NCBI RefSeq assembly: GCF_009711095.1
Contig: NZ_WMJZ01000015.1
Coordinates: 56,480 to 120,479, forward strand
DNA: 64,000 bases
Reading direction: 5' to 3'
DNA from: Intestinirhabdus alba
GTDB lineage: Bacteria; Pseudomonadota; Gammaproteobacteria; Enterobacterales; Enterobacteriaceae
Shown here: positions 46,867 to 57,383 of the stretch, piece after piece
How the letters are laid out: each line of letters begins with the position of its first letter
Numbering within the stretch: position 1 is the stretch's first letter
Made by a program: the position numbers and the translations under genes
Notes under the pieces: generated by a model
Told to the model about the DNA's origin: nothing
The model's input: the letters and a program-made list of their open reading frames with translations, nothing else
The model's database searches: none

Positions 46867-46882
46867 TTACAAAGAGCGTGAG

Positions 46883-48706
46883 TTACTCTTCTTTCGCTCC
46901 GCGCATCGCGCGACGGCGATCGTTTTCCGTCAGGTGACGTTTGCGGATACGCACAGACAGCGGCGTCACTTCTACCAGCTCGTCGTCATCGATAAACTCC
47001 AGCGCCTGCTCCAGGGTCATCTTGACCGGCGGAACCAGCACCGTGGCTTCGTCAGTACCGGACGCGCGCATGTTGGTCAGCTTCTTACCGGTCAGGCAGT
47101 TGACGGTCAGGTCGTTGGAACGGCTGTGAATACCGATAATCTGGCCTTCATAAACCTCCGCGCCGTGGCCGAGGAACAGCTTACCGCGATCCTGCAGGCC
47201 GAACAGGGCAAACGCCACCGCTTTACCCTGGCCGTTGGAGATCAGTACGCCGTTCTGACGCTGGCCCACTTCGCCCGGACGCACGTCGTCGTAGTGGCTG
47301 AAGGTGGAGTACAGCAGGCCGGTGCCGGAGGTCATGGTCATGAACTCTGAGCGGAAGCCGATCAGACCGCGGCTTGGGATCACGTAGTCGAGACGTACGC
47401 GGCCTTTGCCGTCCGGATTCATGTTTTTCAGATCGCCTTTCCGCTCGCCCAGCGCCTGCATCACGGAGCCCTGATGCTGCTCCTCGACGTCCAGGGTCAC
47501 GTTCTCAAACGGCTCCTGCTTACGACCGTCGATTTCACGGAAGATAACTTTCGGGCGGGAAACCGCCATTTCAAAACCTTCACGACGCATATTCTCGATC
47601 AGCACCGACAGGTGCAGTTCGCCGCGGCCGGATACGCGGAAGGCATCCGCGTCTTCGGTCTCTTCCACGCGCAGCGCCACGTTGTGCACCAGCTCTTTGT
47701 TCAGGCGGTCAAGGATCTGACGGGAGGTAACGTATTTCCCCTCTTTACCGCAGAACGGCGAGGTGTTGACGTTGAAGAACATGGTCACGGTCGGTTCGTC
47801 GACGGAGAGCGCCGGCAGCGCTTCGACATTCTGCGGATCGCAGATGGTGTCGGAGATGTTCAGCTCGCCAAGGCCGGTGATCGCGATGATGTCGCCCGCT
47901 TCCGCCAGGTCGCTGTCGATACGCTCCAGGCCCAGGTGAGTCAGCACTTTACCCACCTTCGCGTTACGGGTTTTCCCTTCGCTGTCGATGATGGTGACCT
48001 GCTGGTTCGGCTTCACTTTACCGCGCTTGATGCGGCCGATGCCGATAACGCCAACGTAGTTGTTGTAGTCCAGCTGGGAGATCTGCATCTGCAGCGGGCC
48101 GTCGAGATCGACGTCCGGTGCCGGCACGTGGTCGACAATCGCCTGATACAGCGGGGTCATATCTTCCGCCATATTTTCGTGGTCCAGACCCGCGATACCG
48201 TTCAGCGCCGAAGCGTAGATGATCGGGAAATCCAGCTGTTCGTCGGTGGCGTCAAGGTTAACGAACAGGTCGAATACCTGATCGACAACCCAGTCCGGAC
48301 GCGCGCCGGGACGGTCAACCTTGTTGATAACAACGATGGGCTTCAGGCCGTGGGCAAAGGCTTTTTTGGTGACGAAGCGCGTCTGCGGCATCGGACCATC
48401 AAAGGCGTCCACCACCAGCAGCACGGAGTCTACCATGGACATGACACGTTCAACTTCACCGCCGAAGTCGGCGTGCCCCGGGGTATCAACGATATTGATA
48501 CGGTAATCATTCCACTTGATGGCGGTGTTTTTCGCGAGGATGGTAATCCCACGCTCTTTCTCCAGGTCATTGGAGTCCATCACACGTTCTTGAGTTTCGG
48601 CACGGGAATCAAACGTACCGGACTGCTGGAGCAGCTTATCAACCAGGGTCGTTTTACCATGGTCAACGTGCGCGATGATGGCGATATTACGCAGATTTTC
48701 GATCAC
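46883..48706 (-). CDS. typA: Ribosome-associated GTPase TypA/BipA
   Basis: A 607-residue translational GTPase of the EF-G type, acting in 50S assembly at low temperature and in stress adaptation. G1 [10 protein letters not shown] (residues 12-21), G3 [12 protein letters not shown], and G4 NKVDRP are intact. EF-G-like domains III and V and the BipA-specific C-terminal domain follow ([20 protein letters not shown]). Length equals E. coli. Divergent from glnA, as in E. coli. Confidence 0.98.
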   Translation of the reverse strand: MIENLRNIAIIAHVDHGKTTLVDKLLQQSGTFDSRAETQERVMDSNDLEKERGITILAKNTAIKWNDYRINIVDTPGHADFGGEVERVMSMVDSVLLVVDAFDGPMPQTRFVTKKAFAHGLKPIVVINKVDRPGARPDWVVDQVFDLFVNLDATDEQLDFPIIYASALNGIAGLDHENMAEDMTPLYQAIVDHVPAPDVDLDGPLQMQISQLDYNNYVGVIGIGRIKRGKVKPNQQVTIIDSEGKTRNAKVGKVLTHLGLERIDSDLAEAGDIIAITGLGELNISDTICDPQNVEALPALSVDEPTVTMFFNVNTSPFCGKEGKYVTSRQILDRLNKELVHNVALRVEETEDADAFRVSGRGELHLSVLIENMRREGFEMAVSRPKVIFREIDGRKQEPFENVTLDVEEQHQGSVMQALGERKGDLKNMNPDGKGRVRLDYVIPSRGLIGFRSEFMTMTSGTGLLYSTFSHYDDVRPGEVGQRQNGVLISNGQGKAVAFALFGLQDRGKLFLGHGAEVYEGQIIGIHSRSNDLTVNCLTGKKLTNMRASGTDEATVLVPPVKMTLEQALEFIDDDELVEVTPLSVRIRKRHLTENDRRRAMRGAKEE

Positions 48707-48856
48707 AACTTTGCCTCAGGCATTAGAAATAGCGCGCTATTGTACACGGATTAATCGCACTACAAAACAGGATCACAAACATCCTCCGCAAACAAGTGTG
48801 ACAGAGTCTCTTTGTGATCGCTTTCACGGAGCGTTCAAAGGGCTATTCATCGTTCA

Positions 48857-48875
48857 TTGCACCATTATAGTGCTT
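48857..48875. promoter_or_regulatory. NtrC enhancer site 1
   Basis: TTGCACCATTATAGTGCTT, fitting the NtrC dyad TGCACC-N5-GGTGCA. The site at 48889-48907 is its exact reverse complement over 19 bases. Confidence 0.85.
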
Positions 48876-48888
48876 AAATACGCTCCTG

Positions 48889-48907
48889 AAGCACTATAAT
48901 GGTGCAA
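48889..48907. promoter_or_regulatory. NtrC enhancer site 2
   Basis: AAGCACTATAATGGTGCAA, the exact reverse complement of site 1, centred 32 bases (three helical turns) away, so two NtrC dimers would lie on the same face of the helix. Confidence 0.85.
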
Positions 48908-48979
48908 CTCGCTTGTCATGGTGCAGCCCTTTTGCACGATGCTGCGCATGATAACGCCTTTTTGGGGTAATTTGAAAGT

Positions 48980-48994
48980 TGGCACAGTTTTCGC
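48980..48994 (+). promoter_or_regulatory. Sigma-54 promoter glnAp2
   Basis: TGGCAC, five bases, then TCGC: the -24/-12 elements of sigma-54 promoters, nearly identical to E. coli glnAp2. Confidence 0.88.
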
Positions 48995-49082
48995 TTTATC
49001 TTTTTTACGGCGACACGGCCCGTAGATGCAGCATAAAAGGCCCCGTTACCAGACAAAATGACCAATCCGGGAGAATTAAAGT

Positions 49083-50492
49083 ATGTCCGCTGAACACGTT
49101 TTGACGATGCTGAATGAGCATGAGGTGAAGTTTGTCGATCTGCGCTTCACCGACACCAAAGGGAAAGAACAGCACGTCACCATCCCTGCTCATCAGGTGG
49201 ATGCCGAATTCTTTGAAGAAGGCAAAATGTTTGACGGCTCCTCGATTGGCGGCTGGAAAGGCATTAATGAATCCGACATGGTGCTGATGCCTGACGCCTC
49301 TACGGCGGTTATCGATCCGTTCTTCGCCGACTCCACCCTGATTATCCGCTGCGATATTCTGGAGCCGGGCACCCTGCAGGGCTATGACCGCGATCCGCGC
49401 TCGATCGCCAAGCGCGCCGAAGAGTACCTGCGCGCGACCGGCATCGCCGATACCGTGCTGTTTGGACCAGAACCCGAATTCTTCCTGTTTGACGATATCC
49501 GCTTCGGCTCGTCAATTTCCGGCTCCCACGTGGCTATCGACGATATCGAAGGCGCATGGAACTCCTCTACCCGCTACGAAGGCGGCAACAAGGGCCATCG
49601 TCCGGCGGTGAAAGGCGGTTATTTCCCGGTTCCGCCCGTCGACTCCGCCCAGGATTTGCGCTCTGAAATGTGCTCCGTCATGGAGCAGATGGGCCTGGTC
49701 GTCGAAGCTCATCACCATGAAGTGGCAACCGCCGGTCAGAACGAAGTGGCTACCCGCTTCAACACCATGACCAAAAAGGCCGACGAAATTCAGATCTACA
49801 AATACGTGGTGCACAACGTCGCCCACCGCTTTGGCAAAACCGCGACCTTTATGCCGAAGCCGATGTTCGGCGACAACGGCTCCGGTATGCACTGCCACAT
49901 GTCGCTGTCCAGAAACGGCGTGAACCTGTTCGCCGGCGATAAATATGCCGGTCTGTCCGAGCAGGCGCTGTACTACATCGGCGGCGTTATCAAGCACGCC
50001 AAAGCAATTAACGCCCTGGCGAACCCGACCACTAACTCCTATAAGCGTCTGGTGCCGGGCTACGAAGCGCCGGTGATGCTGGCCTACTCCGCCCGCAACC
50101 GTTCCGCCTCTATTCGCATCCCGGTCGTGGCTTCGCCAAAAGCGCGTCGTATCGAAGTACGCTTCCCGGACCCGGCGGCCAACCCCTATCTGTGCTTTGC
50201 CGCCCTGCTGATGGCCGGCCTTGACGGCATCAAGAACAAGATCCATCCGGGCGAAGCAATGGACAAAAATCTGTACGACCTGCCGCCGGAAGAGGCGAAA
50301 GAGATCCCGCAGGTTGCCGGTTCTCTGGAAGAAGCGCTCAACGAGCTGGATCTGGACCGCGAGTTCCTGAAGGCGGGCGGCGTCTTCACCGATGAAGCCA
50401 TCGACGCCTATATCGCGCTGCGCCGTGAAGAAGACGACCGGGTGCGCATGACCCCGCACCCGGTCGAGTTTGAACTGTACTACAGCGTTTAA
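49083..50492 (+). CDS. glnA: Glutamine synthetase
   Basis: A 469-residue type I glutamine synthetase making glutamine from glutamate, ammonia and ATP; it forms a cytoplasmic dodecamer. Signature [11 protein letters not shown], metal-site Glu residues in [28 protein letters not shown] and the adenylylated Tyr in NLYDLPPEE (about residue 398) are present. Activity is set by GlnE/GlnB-driven adenylylation, expression by NtrC/sigma-54. First gene of glnALG. Confidence 0.98.
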   Translation: MSAEHVLTMLNEHEVKFVDLRFTDTKGKEQHVTIPAHQVDAEFFEEGKMFDGSSIGGWKGINESDMVLMPDASTAVIDPFFADSTLIIRCDILEPGTLQGYDRDPRSIAKRAEEYLRATGIADTVLFGPEPEFFLFDDIRFGSSISGSHVAIDDIEGAWNSSTRYEGGNKGHRPAVKGGYFPVPPVDSAQDLRSEMCSVMEQMGLVVEAHHHEVATAGQNEVATRFNTMTKKADEIQIYKYVVHNVAHRFGKTATFMPKPMFGDNGSGMHCHMSLSRNGVNLFAGDKYAGLSEQALYYIGGVIKHAKAINALANPTTNSYKRLVPGYEAPVMLAYSARNRSASIRIPVVASPKARRIEVRFPDPAANPYLCFAALLMAGLDGIKNKIHPGEAMDKNLYDLPPEEAKEIPQVAGSLEEALNELDLDREFLKAGGVFTDEAIDAYIALRREEDDRVRMTPHPVEFELYYSV

Positions 50493-50584
50493 TTGGTGCC
50501 TGGATACCCATCGTGTTTCTGACCGCCGCCGCATCGCTGCGGTCAGAAAGGGACCGGGTAATTTCGTTGCCGTGGAAACGTTTG

Positions 50585-50608
50585 GCCCATCCTGCGATGG
50601 GCTTTTTT
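50585..50608 (+). terminator. Terminator between glnA and glnL
   Basis: GCCCATC-CTGC-GATGGGC hairpin followed by six T residues. It partly isolates glnA from glnLG, as in E. coli. Confidence 0.88.
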
Positions 50609-50656
50609 CTTCTTCGGCCGCCCCGACCGCGCGCTTTCGGGCATAAAAAGTTATAC

Positions 50657-50673
50657 TGCACCAAAATAGTGCA
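50657..50673. promoter_or_regulatory. NtrC site at the glnL promoter
   Basis: TGCACCAAAATAGTGCA, a good NtrC dyad 20 bases before the glnL start. In E. coli NtrC represses glnLp through such a site. Confidence 0.8.
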
Positions 50674-50693
50674 ACCCGTTCAGGAGACTGCTA

Positions 50694-51743
50694 ATGGCAA
50701 CAGGCACGCTGCCCGATGCTGGGCAGATCCTCAATTCGTTAATCAACAGCATCCTGCTGGTCGACGATGAGCTGACCATACATTACGCCAATCCCGCCGC
50801 GCAGCAGCTGCTGGCCCAAAGCTCGCGCAAGCTGTTCGGTACGCCGCTGCCGGAGCTGCTGAGCTACTTTTCGCTAAACGTTGACTTAATGCGCGAAAGC
50901 CTGCTGACGGGCCAGGGCTTTACCGACAACGAGGTTACGCTGGTCATCGACGGGCGCTCGCATATTCTCTCCGTCACCGCCCAGCGGCTCTCTGACGGCC
51001 AGATCCTGCTGGAAATGGCCCCCATGGACAACCAGCGCCGCCTTAGCCAGGAGCAGCTGCAGCACGCCCAGCAGGTGGCGGCGCGCGATCTGGTGCGCGG
51101 ACTGGCCCACGAAATTAAGAACCCACTCGGCGGCCTGCGCGGCGCGGCGCAGCTCCTGAGCAAGGCGCTGCCCGATCCGGCACTGCTGGAGTACACCCAG
51201 GTGATCATTGAGCAGGCCGACCGGCTGCGAAACCTGGTCGATCGCCTGCTTGGCCCGCAGTTGCCGGGAACGCACATAACCGAGAGCATCCATAAGGTCG
51301 CTGAACGCGTCGTGGCGCTGGTTTCGATGGAAATACCGGAAAACGTGACCCTGATCCGCGACTACGATCCCAGCCTGCCGGAGCTGCCCCACGACCCGGA
51401 ACAGATAGAGCAGGTGCTGCTGAACATCGTCCGCAACGCCCTGCAGGCCCTGGGACCGGAGGGCGGCCAGATCGTTCTGCGCACCCGTACGGCATTTCAA
51501 CTGACGCTGCACGGGGTGCGTTATCGGCTGGCGGCGCGGATTGACGTGCAGGACAACGGGCCGGGCATTCCCGCTCAGCTACAGGATACGCTGTTTTATC
51601 CGATGGTCAGCGGTCGCGAAGGCGGCACCGGGCTGGGCTTATCCATCGCCCGCAGCCTTATCGATCGGCATTCCGGCAAAATTGAATTTACCAGCTGGCC
51701 GGGCCATACCGAGTTTTCGGTTTACCTGCCCATTCGGAAATAA
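50694..51743 (+). CDS. glnL: Nitrogen sensor kinase NtrB
   Basis: A 349-residue cytoplasmic histidine kinase that phosphorylates NtrC under nitrogen limitation; GlnB (PII) switches it to a phosphatase. An N-terminal PAS domain (about 10-110) precedes the H-box [14 protein letters not shown] with His139. The N box ([13 protein letters not shown]), G1 (VQDNGPGIP) and G2 ([10 protein letters not shown]) follow. No membrane segments. Same length as E. coli. Confidence 0.97.
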   Translation: MATGTLPDAGQILNSLINSILLVDDELTIHYANPAAQQLLAQSSRKLFGTPLPELLSYFSLNVDLMRESLLTGQGFTDNEVTLVIDGRSHILSVTAQRLSDGQILLEMAPMDNQRRLSQEQLQHAQQVAARDLVRGLAHEIKNPLGGLRGAAQLLSKALPDPALLEYTQVIIEQADRLRNLVDRLLGPQLPGTHITESIHKVAERVVALVSMEIPENVTLIRDYDPSLPELPHDPEQIEQVLLNIVRNALQALGPEGGQIVLRTRTAFQLTLHGVRYRLAARIDVQDNGPGIPAQLQDTLFYPMVSGREGGTGLGLSIARSLIDRHSGKIEFTSWPGHTEFSVYLPIRK

Positions 51744-51908
51744 GAGGCTGTCCCACCGGGCGCGGCCAGCGTGAATCCCGACCGCGCAGCGGCCGGAGCG
51801 CGTACGCAGTATCTGAGAGGATTCGCTTTGCTTCCCTGCGGACCGCCCCGAAGGACGTGCAACAGGGCAAGAAAACCAGCCTGCCGGAACAGGCGCTAAG
51901 AGGTGTTT

Positions 51909-53318
51909 ATGCAACGAGGAATAGTCTGGGTTGTTGATGACGATAGTTCCATCCGTTGGGTGCTGGAACGGGCGCTCTCCGGGGCGGGTCTGAGCTGCGC
52001 CACGTTTGAGAACGGCAGCGAGGCGCTGGCCGCGCTGGCGGGCAAAACGCCGGATGTCCTGCTGTCGGATATCCGTATGCCGGGCATGGACGGCCTGGCG
52101 CTGTTAAAACAGATCAAGCAGCGTCACCCGATGCTGCCGGTTATTATCATGACCGCGCATTCCGATCTCGACGCCGCCGTTAGCGCCTATCAGCAGGGGG
52201 CCTTTGACTATCTGCCAAAGCCCTTTGATATCGACGAGGCGGTGGCGCTGGTCGAACGCGCCATCAGCCACTATCAGGAACAGCAGCAGCCGCGCAACGT
52301 TTCGCTCAGCGGCCCAACCGCCGACATTATTGGCGAAGCGCCCGCCATGCAGGACGTCTTCCGCATCATCGGCCGCCTCTCCCGCTCCTCAATCAGCGTG
52401 CTTATCAACGGCGAGTCCGGCACCGGGAAAGAGCTGGTCGCCCATGCCCTGCACCGCCACAGCCCGCGGGCAACGGCACCGTTTATCGCCCTCAACATGG
52501 CGGCGATTCCCAAAGATTTAATCGAGTCCGAGCTGTTCGGCCATGAAAAAGGGGCCTTTACCGGTGCCAGTACCGTTCGCCAGGGGCGCTTCGAACAGGC
52601 AGACGGCGGCACGCTGTTTCTTGATGAGATCGGCGATATGCCGCTGGACGTCCAGACCCGTCTGCTGCGCGTTCTTGCCGACGGGCAGTTCTACCGTATC
52701 GGCGGCTATGCCCCGGTGAAGGTGGACGTACGCATTATCGCCGCCACCCACCAGAACCTTGAGCTGCGCGTGCAGGAGGGCATGTTCCGCGAAGATCTCT
52801 TTCACCGCCTGAACGTTATTCGTATCCACCTGCCGCCGCTGCGCGACCGCCGGGAGGATATTCCACGGCTGGCGCGCCATTTTCTGCAGGTGGCCGCCCG
52901 GGAGCTGGGAGTAGAGGCCAAACTGTTGCATCCGGAAACCGAGGCCGCCCTGACGCGGCTGGCGTGGCCTGGCAACGTCCGCCAGCTGGAAAATACCTGC
53001 CGCTGGCTGACGGTAATGGCCGCCGGACAGGAGGTGCTGATCCAGGATCTGCCCGGCGAGCTGTTTGAGGTCACGGTTCCGGACAGCGCGCCCTCCCCTC
53101 ATCCGGATAGCTGGGCGACGCTGCTGGCGCAATGGGCGGATCGGGCGCTGCGCGCCGGCCAGCAGGATCTGCTGTCGGCCGCGCAGCCCGAAATGGAGCG
53201 CACCCTGCTCACCACCGCCCTGCGTCATACGCAGGGGCATAAGCAGGAGGCGGCGCGCCTGCTCGGTTGGGGGCGTAATACCCTGACACGTAAGCTGAAA
53301 GAGCTGGGCATGGAGTAG
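51909..53318 (+). CDS. glnG: Nitrogen regulator NtrC
   Basis: A 469-residue sigma-54 activator. Receiver with phospho-acceptor Asp54 (VLLSDIRMPGMDG). The central AAA+ domain has Walker A GESGTGKE (about 169-176), the sigma-54-contacting GAFTGA loop and Walker B GGTLFLDEIGD. The C-terminal Fis-type helix-turn-helix is at RTLLTTALRHTQGHKQEAAR onward. Start at ATG 51909 (MQRGIVWVV) with AGAGGTG upstream; a GTG two codons earlier is ignored. The 165-base gap to glnL is longer than I recall in E. coli. Confidence 0.97.
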   Translation: MQRGIVWVVDDDSSIRWVLERALSGAGLSCATFENGSEALAALAGKTPDVLLSDIRMPGMDGLALLKQIKQRHPMLPVIIMTAHSDLDAAVSAYQQGAFDYLPKPFDIDEAVALVERAISHYQEQQQPRNVSLSGPTADIIGEAPAMQDVFRIIGRLSRSSISVLINGESGTGKELVAHALHRHSPRATAPFIALNMAAIPKDLIESELFGHEKGAFTGASTVRQGRFEQADGGTLFLDEIGDMPLDVQTRLLRVLADGQFYRIGGYAPVKVDVRIIAATHQNLELRVQEGMFREDLFHRLNVIRIHLPPLRDRREDIPRLARHFLQVAARELGVEAKLLHPETEAALTRLAWPGNVRQLENTCRWLTVMAAGQEVLIQDLPGELFEVTVPDSAPSPHPDSWATLLAQWADRALRAGQQDLLSAAQPEMERTLLTTALRHTQGHKQEAARLLGWGRNTLTRKLKELGME

Positions 53319-53420
53319 CGATTCTGATGATGAATAAGCGACCGCCAACTGGCGTTATTTTGCGCTTTACTGTTCCGATGAGTTCAGTATGATCGTGACC
53401 GGCAAAGGGGGAGAGACATT

Positions 53421-53540
53421 ATGCTGGCAACGTTAATCCATTTATTGGCAAGCGGCACGGTTGACGGCCATACGCCGCAGACGACCGTCGCCGCCGTGCT
53501 GTGCGCGGCGCTGGCCGGGCTGTTTAGCCAGGCAGGGTAA
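53421..53540 (+). CDS. yshB: Small protein YshB
   Basis: A 39-residue protein too short for most gene finders: MLATLIHLLASGTVDGHTPQ, then TTVAAVLCAALAGLFSQAG. It matches E. coli YshB, as I remember it, in sequence pattern (SGxVDxHTPQTxVAAVLCAA) and in position between glnG and hemN. A hydrophobic C-terminal half suggests membrane association. GGGGGAGAGACATT precedes the ATG. YshB has been implicated in intracellular behaviour of Salmonella; its molecular role is unclear. Confidence 0.85.
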   Translation: MLATLIHLLASGTVDGHTPQTTVAAVLCAALAGLFSQAG

Positions 53541-53600
53541 CGACGCGACGGCCCCGTCTGCTTATTTTCCGCAGGCGGGGCCGCGCGCCGTCCGCTGCGT

Positions 53601-54974
53601 TTATATCACCCGCGAGAACTGCTGCATCCGCGCTTTCTGCCGCAGATAAGCGTCAAAGCACATGCAGATGTTGCGGATAAGCAGGCGGCCTTTCGCCGTC
53701 ACCACGATGCCTTCCCCGCTCACGTCCACCAGCCCGTCTTTCGCCAGCGGTGCCAGCAGCTTCAGATCCTCCGCAAAATATTCAGCGAAGTTCAGCCCCC
53801 ACCGCCGCTCAACCGCAGCGTAGTCGAGGCGGAAGTTGCAGATCAGAAGCTTAATCACGTCCCGGCGGATGCAGTCATCGCGGGTCAGGGCAATTCCGCG
53901 CCACAACGCGTCTCCGCGCTCATCAATCTGCTGATAGTAGTGCTTCAGCTCCTTCTGATTCTGCGCGTAACAATCGCCAATCATACTGATGGCGGACACG
54001 CCCAGCCCCAGCAGGTCGGTGTCACCCTGGGTGGTGTAGCCCTGAAAATTACGGTGCAGCACGCCCTCGCGCTGGGCGACGGCCAGCTCGTTATCCGGGC
54101 GGGCAAAGTGGTCCATACCAATAAACTGATAGCCCGCTTCGGTCAGGGAGGCGATGGTTTCCTGCAAAATATCCAGCTTCTGCCGGGCGCTGGGCAGATC
54201 GGCGTCCTTGATTTTACGCTGGGCGGCAAACAGCGTCGGCAGGTGAGCATAGTTAAAAACGCTCAGGCGATCGGGGTTCAGCTCCGCTACGCGCTTCAGC
54301 GTAAAGGCAAAACTCTCCGGCGTCTGCTTCGGCAGGCCGTAAATCAGATCGATATTGGTCGAGGTAAAGCCTATCTCACGGGCGTGATTGAGCAGCGCAA
54401 AAATAAAGGTTTCATCCTGCTCGCGGTTGACGAGGCGCTGAACCTCCTTATTGAAGTCCTGCACCCCCATGCTCAGGCGGTTAAATCCTTCGGCGCGCAG
54501 ATGATCGAGCACGTCCAGCTCGATTTCGCGGGGATCGACCTCGATCGAGATTTCCGCGTCGGCGTCAAAACAGAAGTTATCGCGCAGCAGCCCCATCAGG
54601 CGGCTGATTTGCGCTTTATTAAGGTACGTCGGCGTACCGCCGCCCCAGTGCAGCTGGCTGACGCGACGCCCGGCAAACAGCGGCGCGCGATGGATAATCT
54701 CCTGCGCCAGGACGTCAAGATACTGGTCGGCCTTATGCTGCTGGCGGGTCACTATCTTATTGCAGCCGCAGAAGTAGCACAGCTTGTGGCAGAACGGGAT
54801 ATGCACATACAACGAGAGCGGGCGCTCCGGATAACGCGCCACGGCCTGTAAAAATGCCGCTTCGTCGAACTCCGCAGAGAACTCCAGCGCGGTCGGGTAC
54901 GAGGTGTATCGTGGCCCGGAATAGTTATATTTCTGGATCAGGGCCAGATCCCAGTCTATTAGCTGTTCAGACAT
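53601..54974 (-). CDS. hemN: Oxygen-independent coproporphyrinogen III dehydrogenase
   Basis: A 457-residue radical-SAM enzyme in anaerobic haem synthesis that decarboxylates two propionates of coproporphyrinogen III. The cluster motif is Cys62, Cys66, Cys69 (FCHKLCYFCGC), then GGGTPTYL (SAM) and the HemN C-terminal domain. Start at 54972-54974 gives the E. coli length, with GGAAGGAG upstream; an in-frame GTG two codons earlier is not needed. Cytoplasmic, monocistronic, convergent with yshB. Confidence 0.97.
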   Translation of the reverse strand: MSEQLIDWDLALIQKYNYSGPRYTSYPTALEFSAEFDEAAFLQAVARYPERPLSLYVHIPFCHKLCYFCGCNKIVTRQQHKADQYLDVLAQEIIHRAPLFAGRRVSQLHWGGGTPTYLNKAQISRLMGLLRDNFCFDADAEISIEVDPREIELDVLDHLRAEGFNRLSMGVQDFNKEVQRLVNREQDETFIFALLNHAREIGFTSTNIDLIYGLPKQTPESFAFTLKRVAELNPDRLSVFNYAHLPTLFAAQRKIKDADLPSARQKLDILQETIASLTEAGYQFIGMDHFARPDNELAVAQREGVLHRNFQGYTTQGDTDLLGLGVSAISMIGDCYAQNQKELKHYYQQIDERGDALWRGIALTRDDCIRRDVIKLLICNFRLDYAAVERRWGLNFAEYFAEDLKLLAPLAKDGLVDVSGEGIVVTAKGRLLIRNICMCFDAYLRQKARMQQFSRVI

Positions 54975-55162
54975 GCTCACTCCTTCCGATGATGTCTCTG
55001 GCGAGTATGGCGGGCTGGCTTCGCCACGCTACGGGCAATAAGCCGACTACGCAGCCACCTCTGTCGCCGCGACAAGCGCCGTAGTTTAACGAATAACCAC
55101 GCCAGATAACATATCACCGGGAGGGTTATAAACAGCACGAATGGATCCAGGGCGTAAACCGG

Positions 55163-55672
55163 TTAGCTGCCGCCCCGGAGCAGACGCATCATATCTTCCG
55201 GCTTCTCCTCTTCCTCTTCGTCTTCATCATCGTCATAAGAGAGGCCCAGCTGCTGCATCAGCGCGTCAATGCGATCCAGTTTGGCGTCCACCCAGCTCTG
55301 CTCTTCTGCGCTCAGGGCTTCGCCTGCTTCCAGACGTTCCAGCAGCGCATCCAGGCGCTCATCCGTTTCCAGTAAATCCAGTTCAGCCTGCGGTGAAAGC
55401 ATAGGTTTCTCACTCTTCGGTTTATGCTGTCCGACGACCTTTCCGGTTACGCCCAACAGAACGGGGGTTTTACTGCCGATACGCGGATCCTTTTGCGGAC
55501 GTTGTTTTCCGCCGCCGGTAGCAGAATCCGCGCCGCCTGCGCGGCTTCCCGCCGCGTGGCCGCGGCGTTTTTTCTGCCGCTTGCGATCGCGCGCTTCCTG
55601 GTTCAGCTCTTCGCGGGTTTTACGGCGGACTTTCGCTGGATTCTTACCGCGTGGTGTGGAGGGTGATTTCAT
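55163..55672 (-). CDS. yihI: Der GTPase-activating protein YihI
   Basis: A 169-residue cytoplasmic protein that stimulates the ribosome-assembly GTPase Der and so limits 50S maturation. The N-terminal half is very basic ([21 protein letters not shown]), the middle is Gly/Ala-rich, and the C-terminal half is acidic and helical, ending [20 protein letters not shown]. Good match to E. coli YihI. It lies between csrC and hemN, in the E. coli order. Confidence 0.95.
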   Translation of the reverse strand: MKSPSTPRGKNPAKVRRKTREELNQEARDRKRQKKRRGHAAGSRAGGADSATGGGKQRPQKDPRIGSKTPVLLGVTGKVVGQHKPKSEKPMLSPQAELDLLETDERLDALLERLEAGEALSAEEQSWVDAKLDRIDALMQQLGLSYDDDEDEEEEEKPEDMMRLLRGGS

Positions 55673-55740
55673 AGTTGTTCGTCTTTGGCCGTTTTATTCA
55701 GTATATAATTGCGGCGGAATCTAGCAGAAATCAAACAAAG

Positions 55741-55985
55741 AAAAAAGGCGACAGATTTCTCTGTCGCCTTTTTCTTGACTCACTGTCCTGAACGGACCTT
55801 ACATTCCGTGTCGGCAATCAACGCGCCCTGTTTTTCCATCTGCCTGAAACAGTCCCTGTCGTTTCCCTTTCCCTTAAATAAACAACGTCTCCGGACGTTT
55901 GTCTTCCTGACCTTCCTTTGTCCTCGCCTCCTGGCGCTCCTGACCCTCATCCTGAGTTGATCGTCCTGCCAGCGTCCTCGCTATG
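55741..55985 (-). ncRNA. csrC: CsrC regulatory RNA
   Basis: A 245-base RNA on the minus strand that sequesters the translational regulator CsrA. It begins near ATAGCGAGGACGCTGGCAGG and carries many GGA motifs in hairpin loops (for example TCAGGATGAGGGTCAGGAGC, GCCAGGAGGCG, CAGGAAGACA, CGTCCGGAGACG). It ends with the GGCGACAG/CTGTCGCC terminator and T-run. Sequence, length and position between yihI and engB match E. coli csrC. Confidence 0.93.
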
Positions 55986-56254
55986 TCGATTACTTTACCC
56001 TATTGAGTTGAACTAACAAGTAACAAAAATGATTTTTACACTATTTTCAGAATATAGCCATCTTCTAATTTATTGATTCAGCGTAATTTTATATAAAAAC
56101 CACAAACACAATACTGTTATTTCGCATAACCACAATCAGCAATCTCTTACAAAGCGCAGGTTTTTTACTTACAGCGAACAATGTCGAAAAAGCCGTCTTT
56201 TGCCCGGCTTCGGGTATAATCGCCGCAAAGCCCTGACTGACGGAGACGACCGCT

Positions 56255-56887
56255 TTGATTAACCTGAATTATCAACAGACGCACTTTGTGATGAGCGCGC
56301 CTGATATTCGCCATCTTCCTTCCGATACCGGAATCGAAGTGGCTTTTGCCGGCCGTTCAAACGCAGGCAAGTCCAGCGCGCTGAACACGCTGACCAACCA
56401 GAAAAGCCTGGCCCGCATCTCAAAGACACCCGGCCGAACCCAGCTGATCAACCTGTTTGAAGTGGCAGACGGCAAGCGGCTGGTGGACCTTCCTGGCTAC
56501 GGCTATGCCGAAGTGCCGGAAGAGATGAAGCGCAAATGGCAGCGCGCGCTGGGTGAGTATCTTGAAAAACGCCAGAGCCTGCAGGGGCTGGTGGTGCTGA
56601 TGGATATCCGGCATCCGCTGAAGGATCTTGATCAGCAGATGGTGCTGTGGGCGGTAGAGAGCAACATCCAGGTGCTGATCCTGCTGACCAAAGCGGACAA
56701 GCTGGCCAGCGGCGCGCGTAAAGCGCAGCTGAGTATGGTTCGTGAGGCGGTGCTGGCCTTTAACGGCGACGTGCAGGTTGAAACCTTCTCTTCGTTGAAA
56801 AAACAGGGCGTGGATAAACTGCGCCAAAAGCTGGACTGCTGGTTTAGTGAACTGGAGCCGGTGGAAGAGAAGCTGGACGCAGAATAA
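56255..56887 (+). CDS. engB: Ribosome-biogenesis GTPase YihA/EngB
   Basis: A 210-residue essential cytoplasmic GTPase of late 50S assembly. G1 [12 protein letters not shown] (residues 33-44), G2 region KTPGRTQ, G3 [11 protein letters not shown]4 TKADKL (148-153). A TTG start at 56255 is required, as in E. coli, because the conserved N-terminus ([20 protein letters not shown]) begins there; ACGGAGACGAC lies upstream. Divergent from csrC, convergent with Spot 42. Confidence 0.96.
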   Translation: MINLNYQQTHFVMSAPDIRHLPSDTGIEVAFAGRSNAGKSSALNTLTNQKSLARISKTPGRTQLINLFEVADGKRLVDLPGYGYAEVPEEMKRKWQRALGEYLEKRQSLQGLVVLMDIRHPLKDLDQQMVLWAVESNIQVLILLTKADKLASGARKAQLSMVREAVLAFNGDVQVETFSSLKKQGVDKLRQKLDCWFSELEPVEEKLDAE

Positions 56888-56892
56888 TTCAT

Positions 56893-56938
56893 TGATATGT
56901 CGGATGGCGGCAGGCGCGGCTCATCCGATCGACATATG
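56893..56938. repeat. REP-like imperfect palindrome downstream of engB
   Basis: ATATGTCGGATG and CATCCGATCGACATAT face each other around a GC-rich loop (GCGGCAGGCGCGGCT), a REP-type arrangement just after the engB stop. It may protect the 3' end of the mRNA. Confidence 0.5.
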
Positions 56939-57125
56939 TTTTACCGCTACTCCCCCGACCAGGACAAAACGCGATCCGCGCGCTTTACGACAAAGGCGGC
57001 ACGCGCGAAAACAGTACCAGCGAATCGCTCAGGACAGCCGAAGCCTGCCGCTACGGTGTAAACCCTTTCTCATGCGCTGGGCCGGTTTTGCCGGCTCCGG
57101 TGCCGTTTTCCCTGGGAGCGCGCAA

Positions 57126-57235
57126 TAAAAAACGCCCCAGCCATCAACTGACTGGGGCGGCTAAAATATTCAGCCAAATCCGATTACGTGAAGTAAAAGG
57201 TCTGAAAGATAGAACATCTTACCTCTGTACCCTAC
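57126..57235 (-). ncRNA. spf: Spot 42 small RNA
   Basis: A 110-base RNA nearly identical to E. coli Spot 42: 5' GTAGGGTACAGAGGTAAGAT, the single-stranded target-binding regions, and the 3' terminator CGCCCCAGTC/GGCTGGGGCG with a T-run. An Hfq-dependent repressor of sugar and secondary-metabolism mRNAs, itself repressed by CRP-cAMP. Position downstream of polA matches E. coli. Confidence 0.96.
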
Positions 57236-57383
57236 GCGAATAACTCTACTCTTTTTTATGCAGGGCAGAAAGCACTTTTTGTAATTTTTTTTCACTATTT
57301 ACAGAGAGAATTCCAACTGTCATCACAAAAAATGCCCGGTTATGTTGCTTAGTTACAGAAAAAGCGCCCTGCTATGTGTCCGC

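Larger units (their letters stand above)
48707..49082 (+). promoter_or_regulatory. glnA control region with NtrC sites and sigma-54 promoter
   Basis: 376 bases between typA and glnA. Two strong NtrC sites (48858-48874, 48890-48906), weaker tandem ones (about 48919-48950) and a sigma-54 promoter TGGCAC-AGTTT-TCGC at 48980-48994. The order matches the E. coli glnAp1/glnAp2 layout, with enhancers more than 100 bases upstream of glnAp2. GGGAGAATTAAAGT gives the ribosome site. Confidence 0.88.

Noticed and set aside
47474..48754. Long open frame of 426 codons opposite typA
   Set aside because: Mirror frame of a conserved GTPase gene, no ribosome site or recognisable motif.
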